From: Brachyhypopomus gauderio | Taxonomy: Eukaryota; Chordata; Actinopteri; Gymnotiformes; Hypopomidae | Reading direction: 5' to 3' | NCBI RefSeq assembly: GCF_052324685.1 | Contig: NC_135220.1 | Coordinates: 8,081,320-8,145,319, forward strand | Length of the DNA: 64,000 nucleotides | Shown: positions 49,790 through 62,700 of the stretch, one piece after another | How positions within the stretch are numbered: position 1 is the first letter of the stretch | Layout of the letters: each line of letters starts with the position of its first letter | The notes under the pieces: model-generated | What the model was told of the DNA's origin: nothing | What the model saw: the letters and a program-made list of their open reading frames with translations, nothing else | The model's database searches: none | Translations under genes and position numbers: made by a program

Positions 49790-52190
49790 CGATATTGAAT
49801 ATGTTTCTTTCTAAAAATTATATCGAAAGTAATCGGAATTAATTATTTTAATATTTTACTTTAGTTTTGCTATGACATTTTAATAACATTTATTTAGGCA
49901 AAAAGGGTGTGTACATTCACACTTTTTTCTTGGTTACTGTAAATACACCATGCATATGCTTACAGTACAGCTGAAACTAAGCCAGCCCTTATACACAAAG
50001 TGTTACCAGCTAAATGCATTATGGCTAGAACATCTGTATTGTAAACTGGACATTTTGAAATTCCCACACTGCCACTTCACTATTAACACCACAGGAGTGT
50101 CTATAGGTCACAGTCCTATCAAAACGTGCTGTATTTCACATATCTTGACAATATAGCACGCTCTCAACAAAAAAGGCTGTTCTGTATATACGGTGAACTT
50201 CATTTTGTTGTCTGAGGGTTTCTAAAGCTTTGCCTGTTGTCTTTTTTTCACACACACCATACTGCTTCTGCTGTAGACTGTGTTTGGAGACCCCACACTT
50301 TTGGTTTCCTCCCAAACGCTAATCATGCCAACAGGAAGAATAGCATTAGCAGGGCGAAACAGCACCTGGCCGGCAGTAAGTAGCGAGGACCAGTAAGTCA
50401 TTTATATTGGTCAGTGAATGTTGAAAGAACATCAAAACATTAGAATTACCATAATAACAGCCTATCCGTACAACTTTTAAGGCGTGGTCAATGCGCAAGC
50501 TATCTCCTTAGGATAGTGGGAGTTTTCATTATATAAACCTAACGCCTTTTAACTAATACTGAGATAGTCAGTGGGTGGAATGCATTTGAAGCGAAAGCTC
50601 TTCAGCTCCCGCGCAAGAATAACCCTCCCATAAGAGATCGTTACTGAACGGTGCGAATCGCCCACATCAGCCAAGAGGCATCTGAATGACAGCGTGGGCT
50701 TCCGGTAAGACTTGAGCTCAGTAGTCTTCGTGACTGAACTCGGTACGGATCCCGCCTACCGTGCCCCGACCTCGAAGCCCTCGTGCCTCAAAGAGTGCTC
50801 CCGGAATAGCAGCACTGCACGCTCCTTTAGCACTTCTCCCGCTAACACCCACGCACGCTCAGTCACCCAAGCGAAACCCTACGGGGAATCCAATCTCTTG
50901 AATCTCCATGTGATTATGTTTTGTTACAGACACCCAAGGTTGCATAACTAGCTAACTAGGCGCATGCTCTTGTATTGTAAGGATGTTTTTCTGCGAGTCT
51001 CTCTTGCAAGCTTGAAGACCTAACTTTGGACTGCAATAGGGTATTTAAAAAACACATGTATTTATTGATTCTTGGGTACCATCTTGATGTTTTGACTTAT
51101 CACTTACATTAATAGCCCAGCAGCGCATCCGGGTTATAGTGTATGCGCACAAAACAAGGCGCTAAACATTCCAAAAAAACATCCGATGGAAATTCCATCG
51201 GATAAAACAAACAAAACCTGCAGGACATTAGACGCAATCATTATAGCATCTGTGAGCCCGAGCACGCAGATAAAAGGGGAGACAGTGAGTCATCGCTTTA
51301 CAGTAAGCCTGAGTCACCCCCTTTCCCCGACACCCCTAATCCCCTTTGCTCCGTCGACTTTGAGACACAGATCCCTCTGTGTATTCGACTTAGGAGTTCT
51401 GTGTCCCATGCTAACTGCTTCAAGCTCGGTCAAACCTCATATGACTAAACGCCTTTTATCCGTTTAGGAATTGATTTAGCTGAACAACTTTACTATACTT
51501 GTATCTTTATAAAATAACGATTTCCTGTAAATGCTGTTTTCCCAGTACTGTCATTTTAAAACTGGAGTGACAATAACGATATGGTCAAAACACCGAAAAC
51601 AGACACGCTCTTTTTGAAGGCCATTTGTGACGACCATGAGTCACCGTCATGCTGTTGATGATCTCACTTTAAAAAAACACAACAACTGTTTCTTAGTAAT
51701 GAAAGACTTTTTGAAAGTATGCTTGTAAAATTTGCATTTAAAATATATTTTGGGGTTTATTTTTTTGTTGTCATCTTCTTATGACGAGGACAATGAAAGG
51801 ACACAGAAGGTCCCACAAAGTTTAATTAACTCTCTGTTGAAGTTAATGTAACACTGCATGAATTTGGCGATATGACAATGAGACTCACTGCAGGGAGTTC
51901 AAACACCAACAGGGATGAGTGTGTGGTCTCACTGCAGGTGCTGGAATGTGATGCAAACAGGTTGGACGCAAAGATCATATTCCTTGTACATGTAACATTC
52001 GTCATAAAGATGACATCATAAAGATGATGCCATAAAGCAGAATACGTTTTGTCCTGATGGCTGCTTGTCTAGTTTGCCTCTTATCTGACCAATGTTAACT
52101 GGATGTTTCTGTAGTTACTGTAAAATTATTCAATTTTTATGGCCATCATCACAAGTTGTGTGTTTTATATGTGTGAATGTTTGTAGGGTA
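49790..52190. other. Gene-poor interval upstream of rasgef1b
   Basis: No exon with family resemblance was found. The stretch 50600-51470 is richer in CpG and could hold regulatory DNA or a noncoding transcript. It includes a perfect 11-bp palindrome with a 1-nt centre at 51181-51203. Confidence 0.35.
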
Positions 52191-52194
52191 TGTA

Positions 52195-52198
<4 letters not shown>

Positions 52199-52245
<47 letters not shown>
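52199..52245. repeat. (TG)n microsatellite
   Basis: About 23 TG units. Confidence 0.95.
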
Positions 52246-52248
<3 letters not shown>

Positions 52249-52249
52249 T

Positions 52250-53848
52250 ACTCAAGGGAAAGGGAGTGGATGTCAGTGCAAGGACTTAAACACAGACAGA
52301 CTCAGTGTGGGAACAATACGTACAGCTGACTGGGAAAAACATCGGGGAGGGGACACTTTCAGGAAGAGGAGGAAACAGGAGAACACCCATACCAGACACT
52401 CCCTCTCTCTCTCATCTGTGCTTGAAATGGTAAAACACAGACAGAAACAACAGTGCCTGTATCATGTCATGCCGCAATCCAACACGTGTCTGTCCATGTC
52501 ACAGTAAACACATGGCTGGCACGGCTTTTGGGAGTGTGTTTGGAAGTGACTCGAGCAACGTTGACCTTTTTGAGAGACTATTTCACATCATTTGGTTAAT
52601 CCAAATGACACTCTAGACCAGGTGTCTATCAGACATCAGATTTTTTTCAGTCTTTCACAAAAATACCCATCCTTTAAATCTGAGGAATGAAAATAAAAGT
52701 ATATTTATGAAATGGTTAGTGAAAGATTTGGTTTGTATGACCAAATATGTAATCATTTGTTCATTCTTCAAAACAATACTGGAGGTTGATGTTCCCAGAT
52801 GATCAGGAATAAAACTGTAAACTCTTGTCAAACATCCCTTCATTTACCATAGTCTTCTAAAGCATAAACATACTCCAACTGGGCAAAACAGTGTGTGATT
52901 TGTATGTGGGTGCCTGTGGCACGATTTCTGAAGATGTGAGAAAGCTAACTGAAGGGGAATGGCAGCCTACCTTCTGAAAAAACAAACAAGCACCAGTGAA
53001 GACTGGTGACCTCACTCTCTCATGAAAAATAACCATACGTCCTCCATGCTGGACCAGGCCTCTCAGAGGCCAACTTGCTTGAGGCAGCACAAAGTCAATG
53101 GTGTGTTATGTTGGTACGAGCTACTTTAGTGCCATTACCATGAGGAAACTGCAGTACGTCCTTGTGCGTGTTTGTGTGTATGTCTATATGTGTCCTGGGG
53201 GGTGTCATGCGTGTGTCTGTGTGTATCACTCTGTGTGTATGGCTCTGTGTGCTGTGCCCTGGTGGGAGTCGCACTGGGGACCTGTAAATACGGCTGTCTG
53301 TGTCTTGTTGGGTGTTGGTGTGTGCATGTGTGTATGGCCCTTGTACCGAAGTTCAGGAAGGAGTTGGAAGTGGTGCTGGAGTGGTAAACACAGCTGTGTG
53401 AGTGTAGCTATTGTGCAAGCCCTGACAGGCGGACCCTGGGAGAAGGAAAGGAAGGAGCAGGGTGGACATGAGTGTTTGTTCTACAAGTCAAACCTAATGT
53501 GTGAACATATCACAATATGGTTTGTACTTACAATATGAGTATTTGTCAATGGTTTTACTCATTTTGAGTGGTATAAAAAGGTCATATTGTATGTTAGTTT
53601 TATAGAGGGAAACTTTAATAGGTAACAGTTCATTTGTTCAAATTAGGGGAGAAAATAGATGCAGTGTGTTGTGAAGATCAGTGCCCAGGTGTCTGTTGTC
53701 ATAGTTTCCCACTGATCCCTGTGTGGCATTGGGCTCCTCCCTTCCAGGTCTTCCTTCCTGTTGAAAAGGCCCTGCTCATGCGAAGCCCTGTGTCCTGGTC
53801 TCAGGAAAACCTGAAGCTTCAATCAGTGCGGCCAGGTTTCTCTCACAT
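52250..53848. other. No gene seen
   Basis: Contains T/G-rich degenerate simple sequence around 53160-53400 that produces a 146-aa cysteine-rich open frame on the plus strand. No splice sites or conserved domain support coding. Confidence 0.35.
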
Positions 53849-53867
53849 GCACGCACGCACGCACGCA

Positions 53868-53937
<70 letters not shown>
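53849..53937. repeat. (GCAC)n(CA)n compound microsatellite
   Basis: About five GCAC units followed by about 33 CA units. Confidence 0.95.
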
Positions 53938-53938
<1 letters not shown>

Positions 53939-53939
53939 T

Positions 53940-55570
53940 TGGAGATAAGGATAAATAACAGGGATCATCCTCTGTAGACTGGTCCAGACCAGAAATCTAG
54001 CTCTGCTGTGTGTCTCTGTCCAAATACACAACAGAGCAGAATGGTGTGCAAAAGACATACACTTTCATCTCATGCTCACTTTCAACACTAATTGCAAAAC
54101 AGTGGCATCAAATTACATTATCTAAAAACATTACTGAACATGACAATAACCTTTCCAGCTGCAAAATGTTAATTTTAGATAGATGGTTTGCTATTTTAAT
54201 ACCAGCATGGCTCTGGGTACCCATTTTGTTTACAGGTCAGGACCCATTCTATATAAGCCATCTAAGTTAAATCAGTGGAGTTACACCTCTCAATCCTTCA
54301 CTTACTTTGGTTTTAGTGAAGAAGAGCTTTGCAGTCATGTATATAAGGAAACAAAATGAGATCCTATGTGTAGGTGTTTTAATCTGTTTCAGTCTGGATC
54401 CAAGAGCAGTCCTCACCACCCACCCACCCAATTACAGCCACTTTGGCCAAACAACAAATATTCAACACAAACTCATGTGGTGACATTTAACCAGCATTTT
54501 AGTGATGCAAAACATTAGATTACAGAAATGGGCTTTGATTTTGCACAATAATTTACAAATGTGCTACAGTAATTTAAATATGGTATCAATTGGACTGAAC
54601 CATTATACCACTACAGCAGTTATGGAACATGTTGAGAAAATATTGCAATGAGTAATACTTACAGGAAGATTCACTCTTTATTGCATTTATTGCACATTCT
54701 AACTAGAGCAGTACTTTAGAGCAGTACCAGCTAACTTTTCTAAACAACTTTGACTAGATGTCAGTAGAATTCCTTTAAACACATACACTAGCTATTAGGA
54801 TCAAGTCTCTTTCAGGCATTCCTATACAGCTGTATTATACTGTACTAAATTTAAAATATGGTTGCATATAAAGCTTTTGTTTGGGTTGATTAATACTGTG
54901 TAAATATGCACCATTCCATTTATGAGTTTCATACAGAAATAACTGAAATGCCTGCCAAAGTTTTTGAATATAATCGTTAAAAATTAAGTGAACGCAAGTG
55001 AGAGGGAGGCCTGCTAGATGTCACCAGGTCTTTGCCTCCTGTTGGATGGCTGAATAACCCAACACTGATCCAGGAAACTCCACTGCCTCTGCACATTCCA
55101 TGGAACTGCAATGAGCACAACGGATATGGCTTTGCTCTCTGTTCTGGAAAGTAATGTGTGTTATGTAACCGACCCAGAACTAGCCCACACTAAAATCTGC
55201 ACATAATACATACACTCATGTGTCTATAATTCCAGTTTTCCATTCGCTACACATTGGAACAATTAAGAGTTGTGGAGAAATGATACCAACTCATCCAGAG
55301 AACAGTGTCATGTGGGTTCACAAAGAGCATCTTCAGAGGAGTTCTGAAGGAAAAGCAGAGTCATAGATTCATTTGCATAGCCAGCCAACATTTATCCCTA
55401 ATAACTCAACACAGCATTTTTGAAAAGGCAAAGGCTGGAGCTTTCTGAGTGTAGTAATGCTACGTACGTCTTACATGTGGACTGTGTAGAGCAGTGAGAT
55501 GAAATGGTGAGATTAACTAGTAAGATGAAGCTGTGGTATCACATGTATTCATGGACGTTTGGGCTTGTTG
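53940..55570. other. No gene seen
   Basis: An A/T-rich spacer without recognisable exons, RNA genes or named repeats. Confidence 0.35.
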
Positions 55571-55571
55571 A

Positions 55572-57652
55572 GCACTTTCCAGGTTACTAAAGCTTGGGTC
55601 GGTTTTGACCTGTGTCTCAAATGGCTGACCATTACATACATTAAAAAGAGATTATTTATCATCCAATTAGTTGCTTAACTCTTAGTTACCTTGGAAGGCT
55701 TATCCATGAAAGTATTGGTTTTAATATTTTGACACAAATACAAAATGAAAAGCAGAACTAGTAGTAAGTAATAAACATCTATAATAATAATAATGCAAGT
55801 ACTAGTTTTATAAATACTTTGTGCACAAGAACATGCACATATTTGTGTGTTTCTAGATGCATGTGTAACAAACACTTTTAGAGTGTTCTTTGCAGATTTT
55901 TTTGCAGGTGAAGCACAATGTGTCTTTCTGTCCTTATTGCTAGGGCAGACCTGACAACTCTTTCTTTTAGAATCAGGTGGTCTCACTGGGGTTGTGGCTC
56001 ATGTTGAGGCAGGGCTGGCAGAGGAGGATGCTGGCGCTGATGCTCGTGTTGCTGTGGGTGTGGACGGAATGCTTGGTGATGTCTGCAGCTGTCTGAACAA
56101 GGCTGCAGTGGCTCGGAGCACACGTTCTCTTTGCTCAATGTGTGCCTTGACAAGGGAACTTCCTAGTTCCTCAAGAAGCATCCTCTGCTTATTTGTTTGT
56201 TTGACTTCCACCCTTGGTGAATGTGGGTCCACACTGCATTGTATGCAGACACATCGAGGATGTTGTTAAAATACAACAAGTTGGCCATCTCCTGGTCATT
56301 CTCTGGCAAGTGTAGGTGGCAGTCAGCTTGTCCAGGTTGTCCACTCCTTCTGTAAAAACAAACTCTGAGGAAAGTTGAGCCCTGTCCTTTACCTGCAACA
56401 TTTCAGCGGGCAACCCAGGTTTCTTTTTTTGTTTTGTGCCCACCATGGTGAGTTTCCTCCGGAGAAGTTCTTGTACAAGGTCATGGCTGGTAAAGAAATC
56501 CTCAGTAATGTTGTGAATGTAAAAGTAATCTTGTGACCCTGCACTCCAGTTGTCATTTCGAGCATTACACATTTTCCTTGTTGATTTTCAGGGATGGCGT
56601 TTGCAAACTTGCCTGTGTAACTCCTGTCTTACTGGGCATGTATTGCGGGAAGGGGCATTTTCCACGGAAAGTGAGAAAATGTTCATCTACTGTCACCTCT
56701 GGCCCTCGGTTGAACATCAGTGGAAGTAGCTGCACCCATTTCTCCCAAAACATCCTGATGGCAGCAAGTTTGTCACATTTTACTCTGGTGTCTCTGTTGT
56801 CAAATCTGAGAACTTTTGAAAGGTCTGAAGTGACATTGTTGCCCGGAATATATTCCTGCCTGTGGAAGTCTCCCAGAGAGTCAGTGGCCTCAGTGCTGGA
56901 TCTGTGCACTCCAGCAAGGAGAAGAACACCAACGTAGACATCCATGAAATCATCATATCATTCCACATGTTTCCAATGACTTTTTTTTTCCTTCAAGGTT
57001 TGTCATAGCAATGATGACTTTTTTAGTGACAGATCAAACATGTCTTGAGGCCACTTACTCTCATAAGGGGTTATTTTGATGAAATTTGCAGCAGCTGCCG
57101 TGCCATGTACGTCAGGAGGTACTCAGCATTAATAGATGTTCCACTTTTGGATTAGAATGTTTCAGCAGCTTCGGCAATGTTGACCTCCTTATCAGACTGA
57201 TCAGATGTGTCTGTGTCTTCCAGTTGATACTCCACATCATCTTCCTCTTCATCTGTTTCAGTATGCTGTTGTGTGTCCTCTGACTCTGCAAAACACCAAC
57301 TCTAAACTGATTTGGCCTTACATGTATGGAAATGTTTACCTTGTTTTTTTAAAAATGCAAAGACAGAAGCCCATAACTGAAGATCAAGTAGTTGGAGGAA
57401 GAGTTGGCCGTGGGCTGTTGGTATATAGTGTTTTTATGATTTCAGTTTTGGCAATTATTATTGTTTTATACCTGGGTCGAAATTGATCCTAACAACAGAA
57501 AGGTCAAAATTGTAACAAGAGCATTTTATAATTTAGTAAAAAATTAAATAGAAGTTCCTGTCAAAGTCAAAAAGTATTGATATAAATAAACTTTTATGCA
57601 TTTAAAACCTACAAACGGGTCGACAACGACCCTAACACTAGAGGAAAGTTAA
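55572..57652 (-). pseudogene. Dead piggyBac (PGBD-like) transposon
   Basis: Minus strand, in order: an acidic leader (ESEDTQQHTETDEEEDDVEY near 57285-57220); LAGVHRSSTEATDSLGDFHR; KCDKLAAIRMFWEKWVQLLP; PEVTVDEHFLTFRGKCPFPQ with the first catalytic Asp of DDE_Tnp_1_7; a HNITEDFFTSHDLVQELLRR block; and the C-terminal cysteine-rich domain (KSCQVCPSNKDRKTHC...ICACSC near 55955-55830). At least two frame breaks and stops (near 57010, 56620 and 56290) kill it. The ends share CTTTCC and GGGTCG motifs, and the right end abuts a TTAA (57649-57652), the piggyBac target. The TTAA at the left is not preserved. Confidence 0.85.
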
Positions 57653-58324
57653 GGACACCTACATGTAGTATTTCTCTGCATATTATTGCATGTAGTAAAA
57701 AAATTATTCAATGAAAAATATAATTCTAAATCAGTCAGCAGTCCTACAGAGATCCTGTCCGCTAGCCTTGCTTAGCTGTTTTGCTTCTTCCATGTCTTGT
57801 CGGTTATTGTTTGGTTTCCAGCTGTCATCCTCAGATCAGAGTGTTTTCACTGCTATTCAAGATATTTAAGCTGCTCCAGCGCCTGCGTCAGGCACGTGTG
57901 AAATAGTTTTTTGTAATTTATTTTCTTTCAGCACAGCGTAGAATTCTTCATTGCAATCTTCATTCATTGTCTGGAAACAATGTAATGTCTGCAAAATAGT
58001 AGGCTAAAATATAGATGTTTTCTATAATGACTTAATGTTGCACGTTTGAACAACAGCATTTGCATATTCCACTCTTGAAGAATTTTGAATATCGCCTTGA
58101 AAATGTGGTCAACAAAGCTACAGGAACGCAACGCATTAAATGTATTTTACATAAATTGTTCGATTAGATCATTTGTTTATCAGATTCCGATGAGCACTTC
58201 TTTGGTAGTATTGGAACGCACAACATAAAGTGTGATATCACCCTCAAGTGGATTCTCGTAGAATTGCAATTAAAATTTGTAACCTGCAGGCGTCGGACCA
58301 CAATGGAATGTATGTGACGTATGC

Positions 58325-58600
58325 AAAACGTATTTTTGAAAAAAAGATTCAACAAATCATTTTGACCATTGATATATAAATGAAATTAAGTTTAAAAACG
58401 TCATATTGCAAGTGCCAAATGACTTTCATCAAGTCAAAAAAATCTTAGCTATGTTTTAATGAAAAACGTATTTTTGAAAAAAAGATTCAACAAATCAGTT
58501 TGACCATTGATATATAAATGAAATTAAGTTTAAAAACGTCATATTGCAAGTGCCAAATGACTTTCATCAAGTCAAAAAATCTTAGCTATGTTTAAAAAAA
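58325..58600. repeat. 138-bp tandem duplication
   Basis: Two head-to-tail copies of a 138-bp A/T-rich unit, beginning AAAACGTATTTTTGAAAAAA at 58325 and again at 58463. They differ at only a few positions, so the duplication is recent. Confidence 0.92.
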
Positions 58601-61039
58601 GTCAATAAACAAACTTCCGGTCCCGGTATAGCAGGTGGCTCAGCTTTGATGACCAATGTCCCCGAACAATGCAGTGCAATCACAAGGCGCACGCATTTGT
58701 TGAGAAGAGCAAAATTTATTTAGGTCAAATCCAAAATAAGGGTCATTAAAGTCCAGGATCATAGAGCAAAGAGGATCCAGGTAACAAATGACAAAAAAGA
58801 CATAACAAATGACAAAAACAACTCGAAATTATAATGGAGACTGGAATGTTACCAAAAGGCCTGCACATCAGCTGAGGCTAGAACAATGACTAGCAACAGA
58901 AAATAGGGGCTTCGAATACAGAGAAATATGGGTTAACAATAACAAAACAAGACACAGGGGAAAGTAATAACAAAAGGCAGAAAACTAAATAAGGGCCATA
59001 TCTCCAAATGAAGAAAAAGGATTAAGCCAAAATACAGACACGAGACAGGGCAACACAGAGGCCAGGAAGGGCTGATCGCAACATCCTTTCACCCAAATCT
59101 CTATCCAATAACTATTTGGTCTATTTATATCTTCCACATTGTGTCTCTTTGCATCCCTGGTGTTATCTACTTACAGTCTTACACTTACATAATCAGGCGT
59201 GTTGTGCATAATTCTGTAGCAAAATTGTGGCACTCGCAGTGTGAATGCATGACGCAGTTGCCATGCGTGTTTGGTTCCTCATACTGCATGTGTTGAAATA
59301 GAAAGATTAAACTAGGAACCATCAACACTGTGCTGAAGATTTTCCTCAATCCCAATCTGCCTTTGGATAATCAGAGACATTTTAGAAATTGTACTAAAAA
59401 AACTAGGCATAGATACTCTAATAAATGTGGGTCAGTAAACTCATAATAAATACAACTGGTAAATCTTATTAATGCTTTTAAAACAGTAGGAAATCCACCC
59501 ATATTATAGTCAATTATAGTATTATAACAATCCAACACTGCATATATATATATATTATGGCGTAGTGTAGGAAGGAGAAACAGCAAACCAATCCATTTTA
59601 ACACAATAAGACTTCTTTAAATTGCCTTAGCAACGTAATCACGCATGAAGCCGTGATCACGCAGAACCGACTCAAACATCCACGGCACATGAGGGAATGG
59701 TATTAATAGCACAACATTACACAGACACGGTAGGGGGTAACTCACACAGTATGACTACAACAGGAAAGGGGAGACTTAAACTACATAACACACACATAAT
59801 CAAATACATAATCAATAACACACATCATAGCACTACATATAACATGAACTAGTACCGGAGCCACAGGGGCTCATGGGAAAGTAGCGCTGTTCCCCATTGG
59901 GCCGACGCTACAATATATGCACTAGTTTAAGTTTAAAACTAACATGCATATACTAAGCAAACATTCTTTAAAATGATTTACACAAACAAAGTATTTAATC
60001 ATTTTTTTTAGAACATGAGAGCTGCTAAATGTTTCATCGGTTTGGTGTGAGTGCTGTAGTAGTTTGTGTGTGTGTGTGTGTGTGTTTGAAAAGAAAGGTG
60101 AACATTAGCTCTTATAAATAATTCAACTGTAGTGTGTGCACTTTGAGTAGCTCAGTTGCTTCCTTGCAGTAGGCATGGAAGTTGTTTATGGTTTACTCTC
60201 CCAGGCCTGCTGCATGCTGTGTTTCTGAATGACATGTATTGCAGTGATTCTTTAAGGAGTTTGTTTAGAATGTATGATTATACAAATGTCAAATAACTGA
60301 GTGTAAGAGGCAATTGTTGCAACATTTGTTAAGATGTTTAAAGTTAAACATTTTAATCCTACATTTTTCTTTTAGTTTTTATACTACTTGCAGTGGTAAA
60401 ATTTTAACAATGTGGCTTTATGTTCCAAAAATACTTAGAATTCATGCTTACATGACTACTTTCCAAACTTTCATATACCATAGGAATAATTTCTATATGC
60501 CCCAGGAATAGGGGCTGTGTTTGGAATTACCTACTGCATATTGTATATTGGTATACATTGGTATGCATACTGCTTCCAATAGTAGTATGTAATGTCCAGT
60601 ATGCCACAAATGCAAACCATACTACAGGGTTACCTGAAAAATCTGTGTTTCCACTACCATTATAAGAAGGGATATAGAAGTTATCCAGGTATCTTTCACA
60701 ACCTCAGAAATTCATTTTGGCTGCATACTGCATCCAACATATTGATTGGGAGCCCACAAGTATACATACAAGTAATATGTAGAGAGCTGTTTGAAAACAG
60801 CCTTGCTCTTACTGTTACTATATTTGACATATTTAAATGAGCTCTGTTCCGGTTGGTTACCTCATTCCAAAAGCAATATGAACAGAAACAAGCTTAGGAA
60901 CTTGTAAGTGGCTTGGGCTAAACTAGTGTAGACTGAATAGGCAGAAGTATATTAATAAGTTTCTTTACCATACTAGTAGGTATGTCAATGAGTTGTTCTA
61001 CCATAAAACTTGAGTTTTCCAAAACACGGGCCCTCTAAA
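58601..61039. other. No gene seen; possible retroelement remnants
   Basis: The stretch 59640-59910 ends 'cccattgggccgacgctaca'. Its reverse complement starts TGTAGCGTCGGCCC, like an LTR start on the minus strand, but no partner end was found. A short (TG)n lies at 60065-60086. No exons were recognised. Confidence 0.35.
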
Positions 61040-61165
61040 TACCATCCATCCATCATGTTCACTGCTTAATCCCGCTAGTCATGTTCACGGGGGGGCTGGA
61101 GCCAATCCCAGCATCATTGGGCAAAGGCAAGGTAACCCAGGTCGCCAGTCCACCACACGGGCCCA
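61040..61165. repeat. Common teleost interspersed repeat
   Basis: Contains 'cacgggggggctggagccaatcccagcatcattgggcaaaggcaaggtaaccc' and 'ggtcgccagtccaccaca' (in pieces), a block found throughout fish genomes. Confidence 0.6.
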
Positions 61166-62282
61166 CTAAATATGTTCAATGTTAATTTCCAAAGCACATA
61201 TTATCTTGGACATAAGCTCTTGACAGGCATTGTATAAGCCCAAACAGTGCATGTTATTGTGTTAGGAAGTGATGTTGTGGGTGGTTCTTTTTGGATAGAT
61301 GTTGCAGATTTTTGGATAGACTGTCAAATTTGATTTCATTGACAGATATCAGATTTTTTTCCATGAAGTGTAATCAGCTAAAACTCCCATCTAAACATAT
61401 ATATTCAAATCTGATTCAGATAATATTCATATGCCAACAAGGTCATTTCAAAAAATGGTTTGAGCATTTCCTTCATGTTTAATCTTTTCCAGATCTCAAA
61501 AAGCAGAGAGACACAACAAACCAGATTTTTTCAATGCTGGATGCTGCACAGCCGTCTGGACAGCCATCTAATCAGTTTTGAGAAATTCCCGCTGTCCTGA
61601 GACAGCCTCTGGCGTCAGCACAGTAAGGGTTAATGTTATCTGAATAATAGATGCAGGAGTAAACTGAGCCTGTGAGCCTGGAGTGATCCTCTGTGCAACG
61701 TGTGGAATGTCCTCCAGATACCGAGGGTCAGCCCCATGTTTTCTAGGTCATGCTTCTCTTGGTTTATGCCTCAGTGGTGGAGAATGTGCATCTCCTCTCT
61801 CATGCAATCTTTTGAAGTTTTAATTTGAAACAGATGTGGACTTGTTTTTTCCTAATGGTGTAGACAAAGGTCTATACCAAGGAAATGTGAGATCAGTATC
61901 TGAAATAAATCAGAACCCCTTAGACATGTCAGAGATTCAGAAATATAGATCTGTATTAAAACGGTTCAAAATGAAAATTAAGGAAAGTTAAGAAAGGTAC
62001 AAAGTTCAAAGCAAAAGGCAATATAACACAAATTATGCCAAGTTAAAATAAGGCACCTGTTTCCTGGAATCAAGACACTCATGACCGAACATATGTACTC
62101 AGAATAAAATAGAAACTTACATTTAGGGATTATATTTTAGCTGACTTAGCATAATAGAAACTAAATATGATCCAAATATAAAACCCTACTCAAACCTTTC
62201 CTTTATACACATCTAGTATTTTTCAGTAACTGCATACACCTGTACATATGCCAGTTATTTTGAATGTACTGGGCTCTAAATA

Positions 62283-62288
62283 TTTATT
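62283..62288 (-). terminator. snx18: Candidate polyadenylation signal of the snx18-like gene
   Basis: AATAAA on the minus strand about 65 bases after the stop codon. It would give a very short 3' UTR, so a more distal site may be used instead. Confidence 0.3.
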
Positions 62289-62352
62289 GATGTTTCATCA
62301 GGTGGATATGTGTCAGATCTCATCCAGAACACTCTTGGGCTGGTCATTTCCT

Positions 62353-62600
62353 TTAGGCCTGGTCATACATGTGCAAGGCTTCATCCAGTTTTGTCATGAT
62401 TCTCTGGAAGAAAGCAATCTGCTCCCGGAGGTAGTGTTGCATCTGAGCCCTGAAGTCGCGAATGCGCGTCCTGTGAAAGTGCTGGATCTCAGCGAGTGTT
62501 GCGCAGGAAATGATGTTGCAACGATCGCTGATGCCCATTATGCTGGGACTGTCCTTCTCGTCTCCATGGCGCTGGCTTTCCTTTGCTTTTGTCAGGGCTC
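62353..62600 (-). CDS. snx18: Sorting nexin 18-like, last coding exon (partial gene)
   Basis: The minus-strand exon follows the acceptor 'cccctctccag' and opens with two bases that complete a split codon, then 81 residues and TAA. The sequence runs ALTKAKESQRHGDEKD, DRCNIISCATLAEIQHFHR and MQHYLREQIAFFQRIMTKLD, and ends LHMYDQA. This is the C-terminal end of the BAR domain of the SNX9/18/33 subfamily, most like SNX18. These proteins bind and bend membranes through a PX-BAR unit and recruit dynamin and actin regulators via an SH3 domain. The SH3, PX and most BAR sequence should lie in upstream exon(s) past the right edge. No other exon is visible up to 64000, so the intron exceeds 1.4 kb. SNX33 or SNX9 are less likely alternatives. 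Confidence 0.85.
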
Positions 62601-62700
62601 CTGGAGAGGGGTGTTAAGGAATAGGTCAGAGGTTACAGAGCATGGTTTTTGTCAAGTAATGCACCATTGTGTTCCTGAAGTGAGGAGCTGTTGTTGAGAC

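Noticed and set aside
53098-53538. 146-aa Cys/Val-rich ORF
   Set aside because: Produced by T/G-rich degenerate simple sequence; no conserved domain, promoter or splice context.
56533-56945. 134-aa ORF on the plus strand opposite the piggyBac
   Set aside because: Reverse-strand shadow of the catalytic region of the piggyBac transposase.
62248-62697. 149-aa ORF on the plus strand
   Set aside because: It is the antisense shadow of the snx18-like exon; the minus strand carries the conserved protein and splice acceptor.
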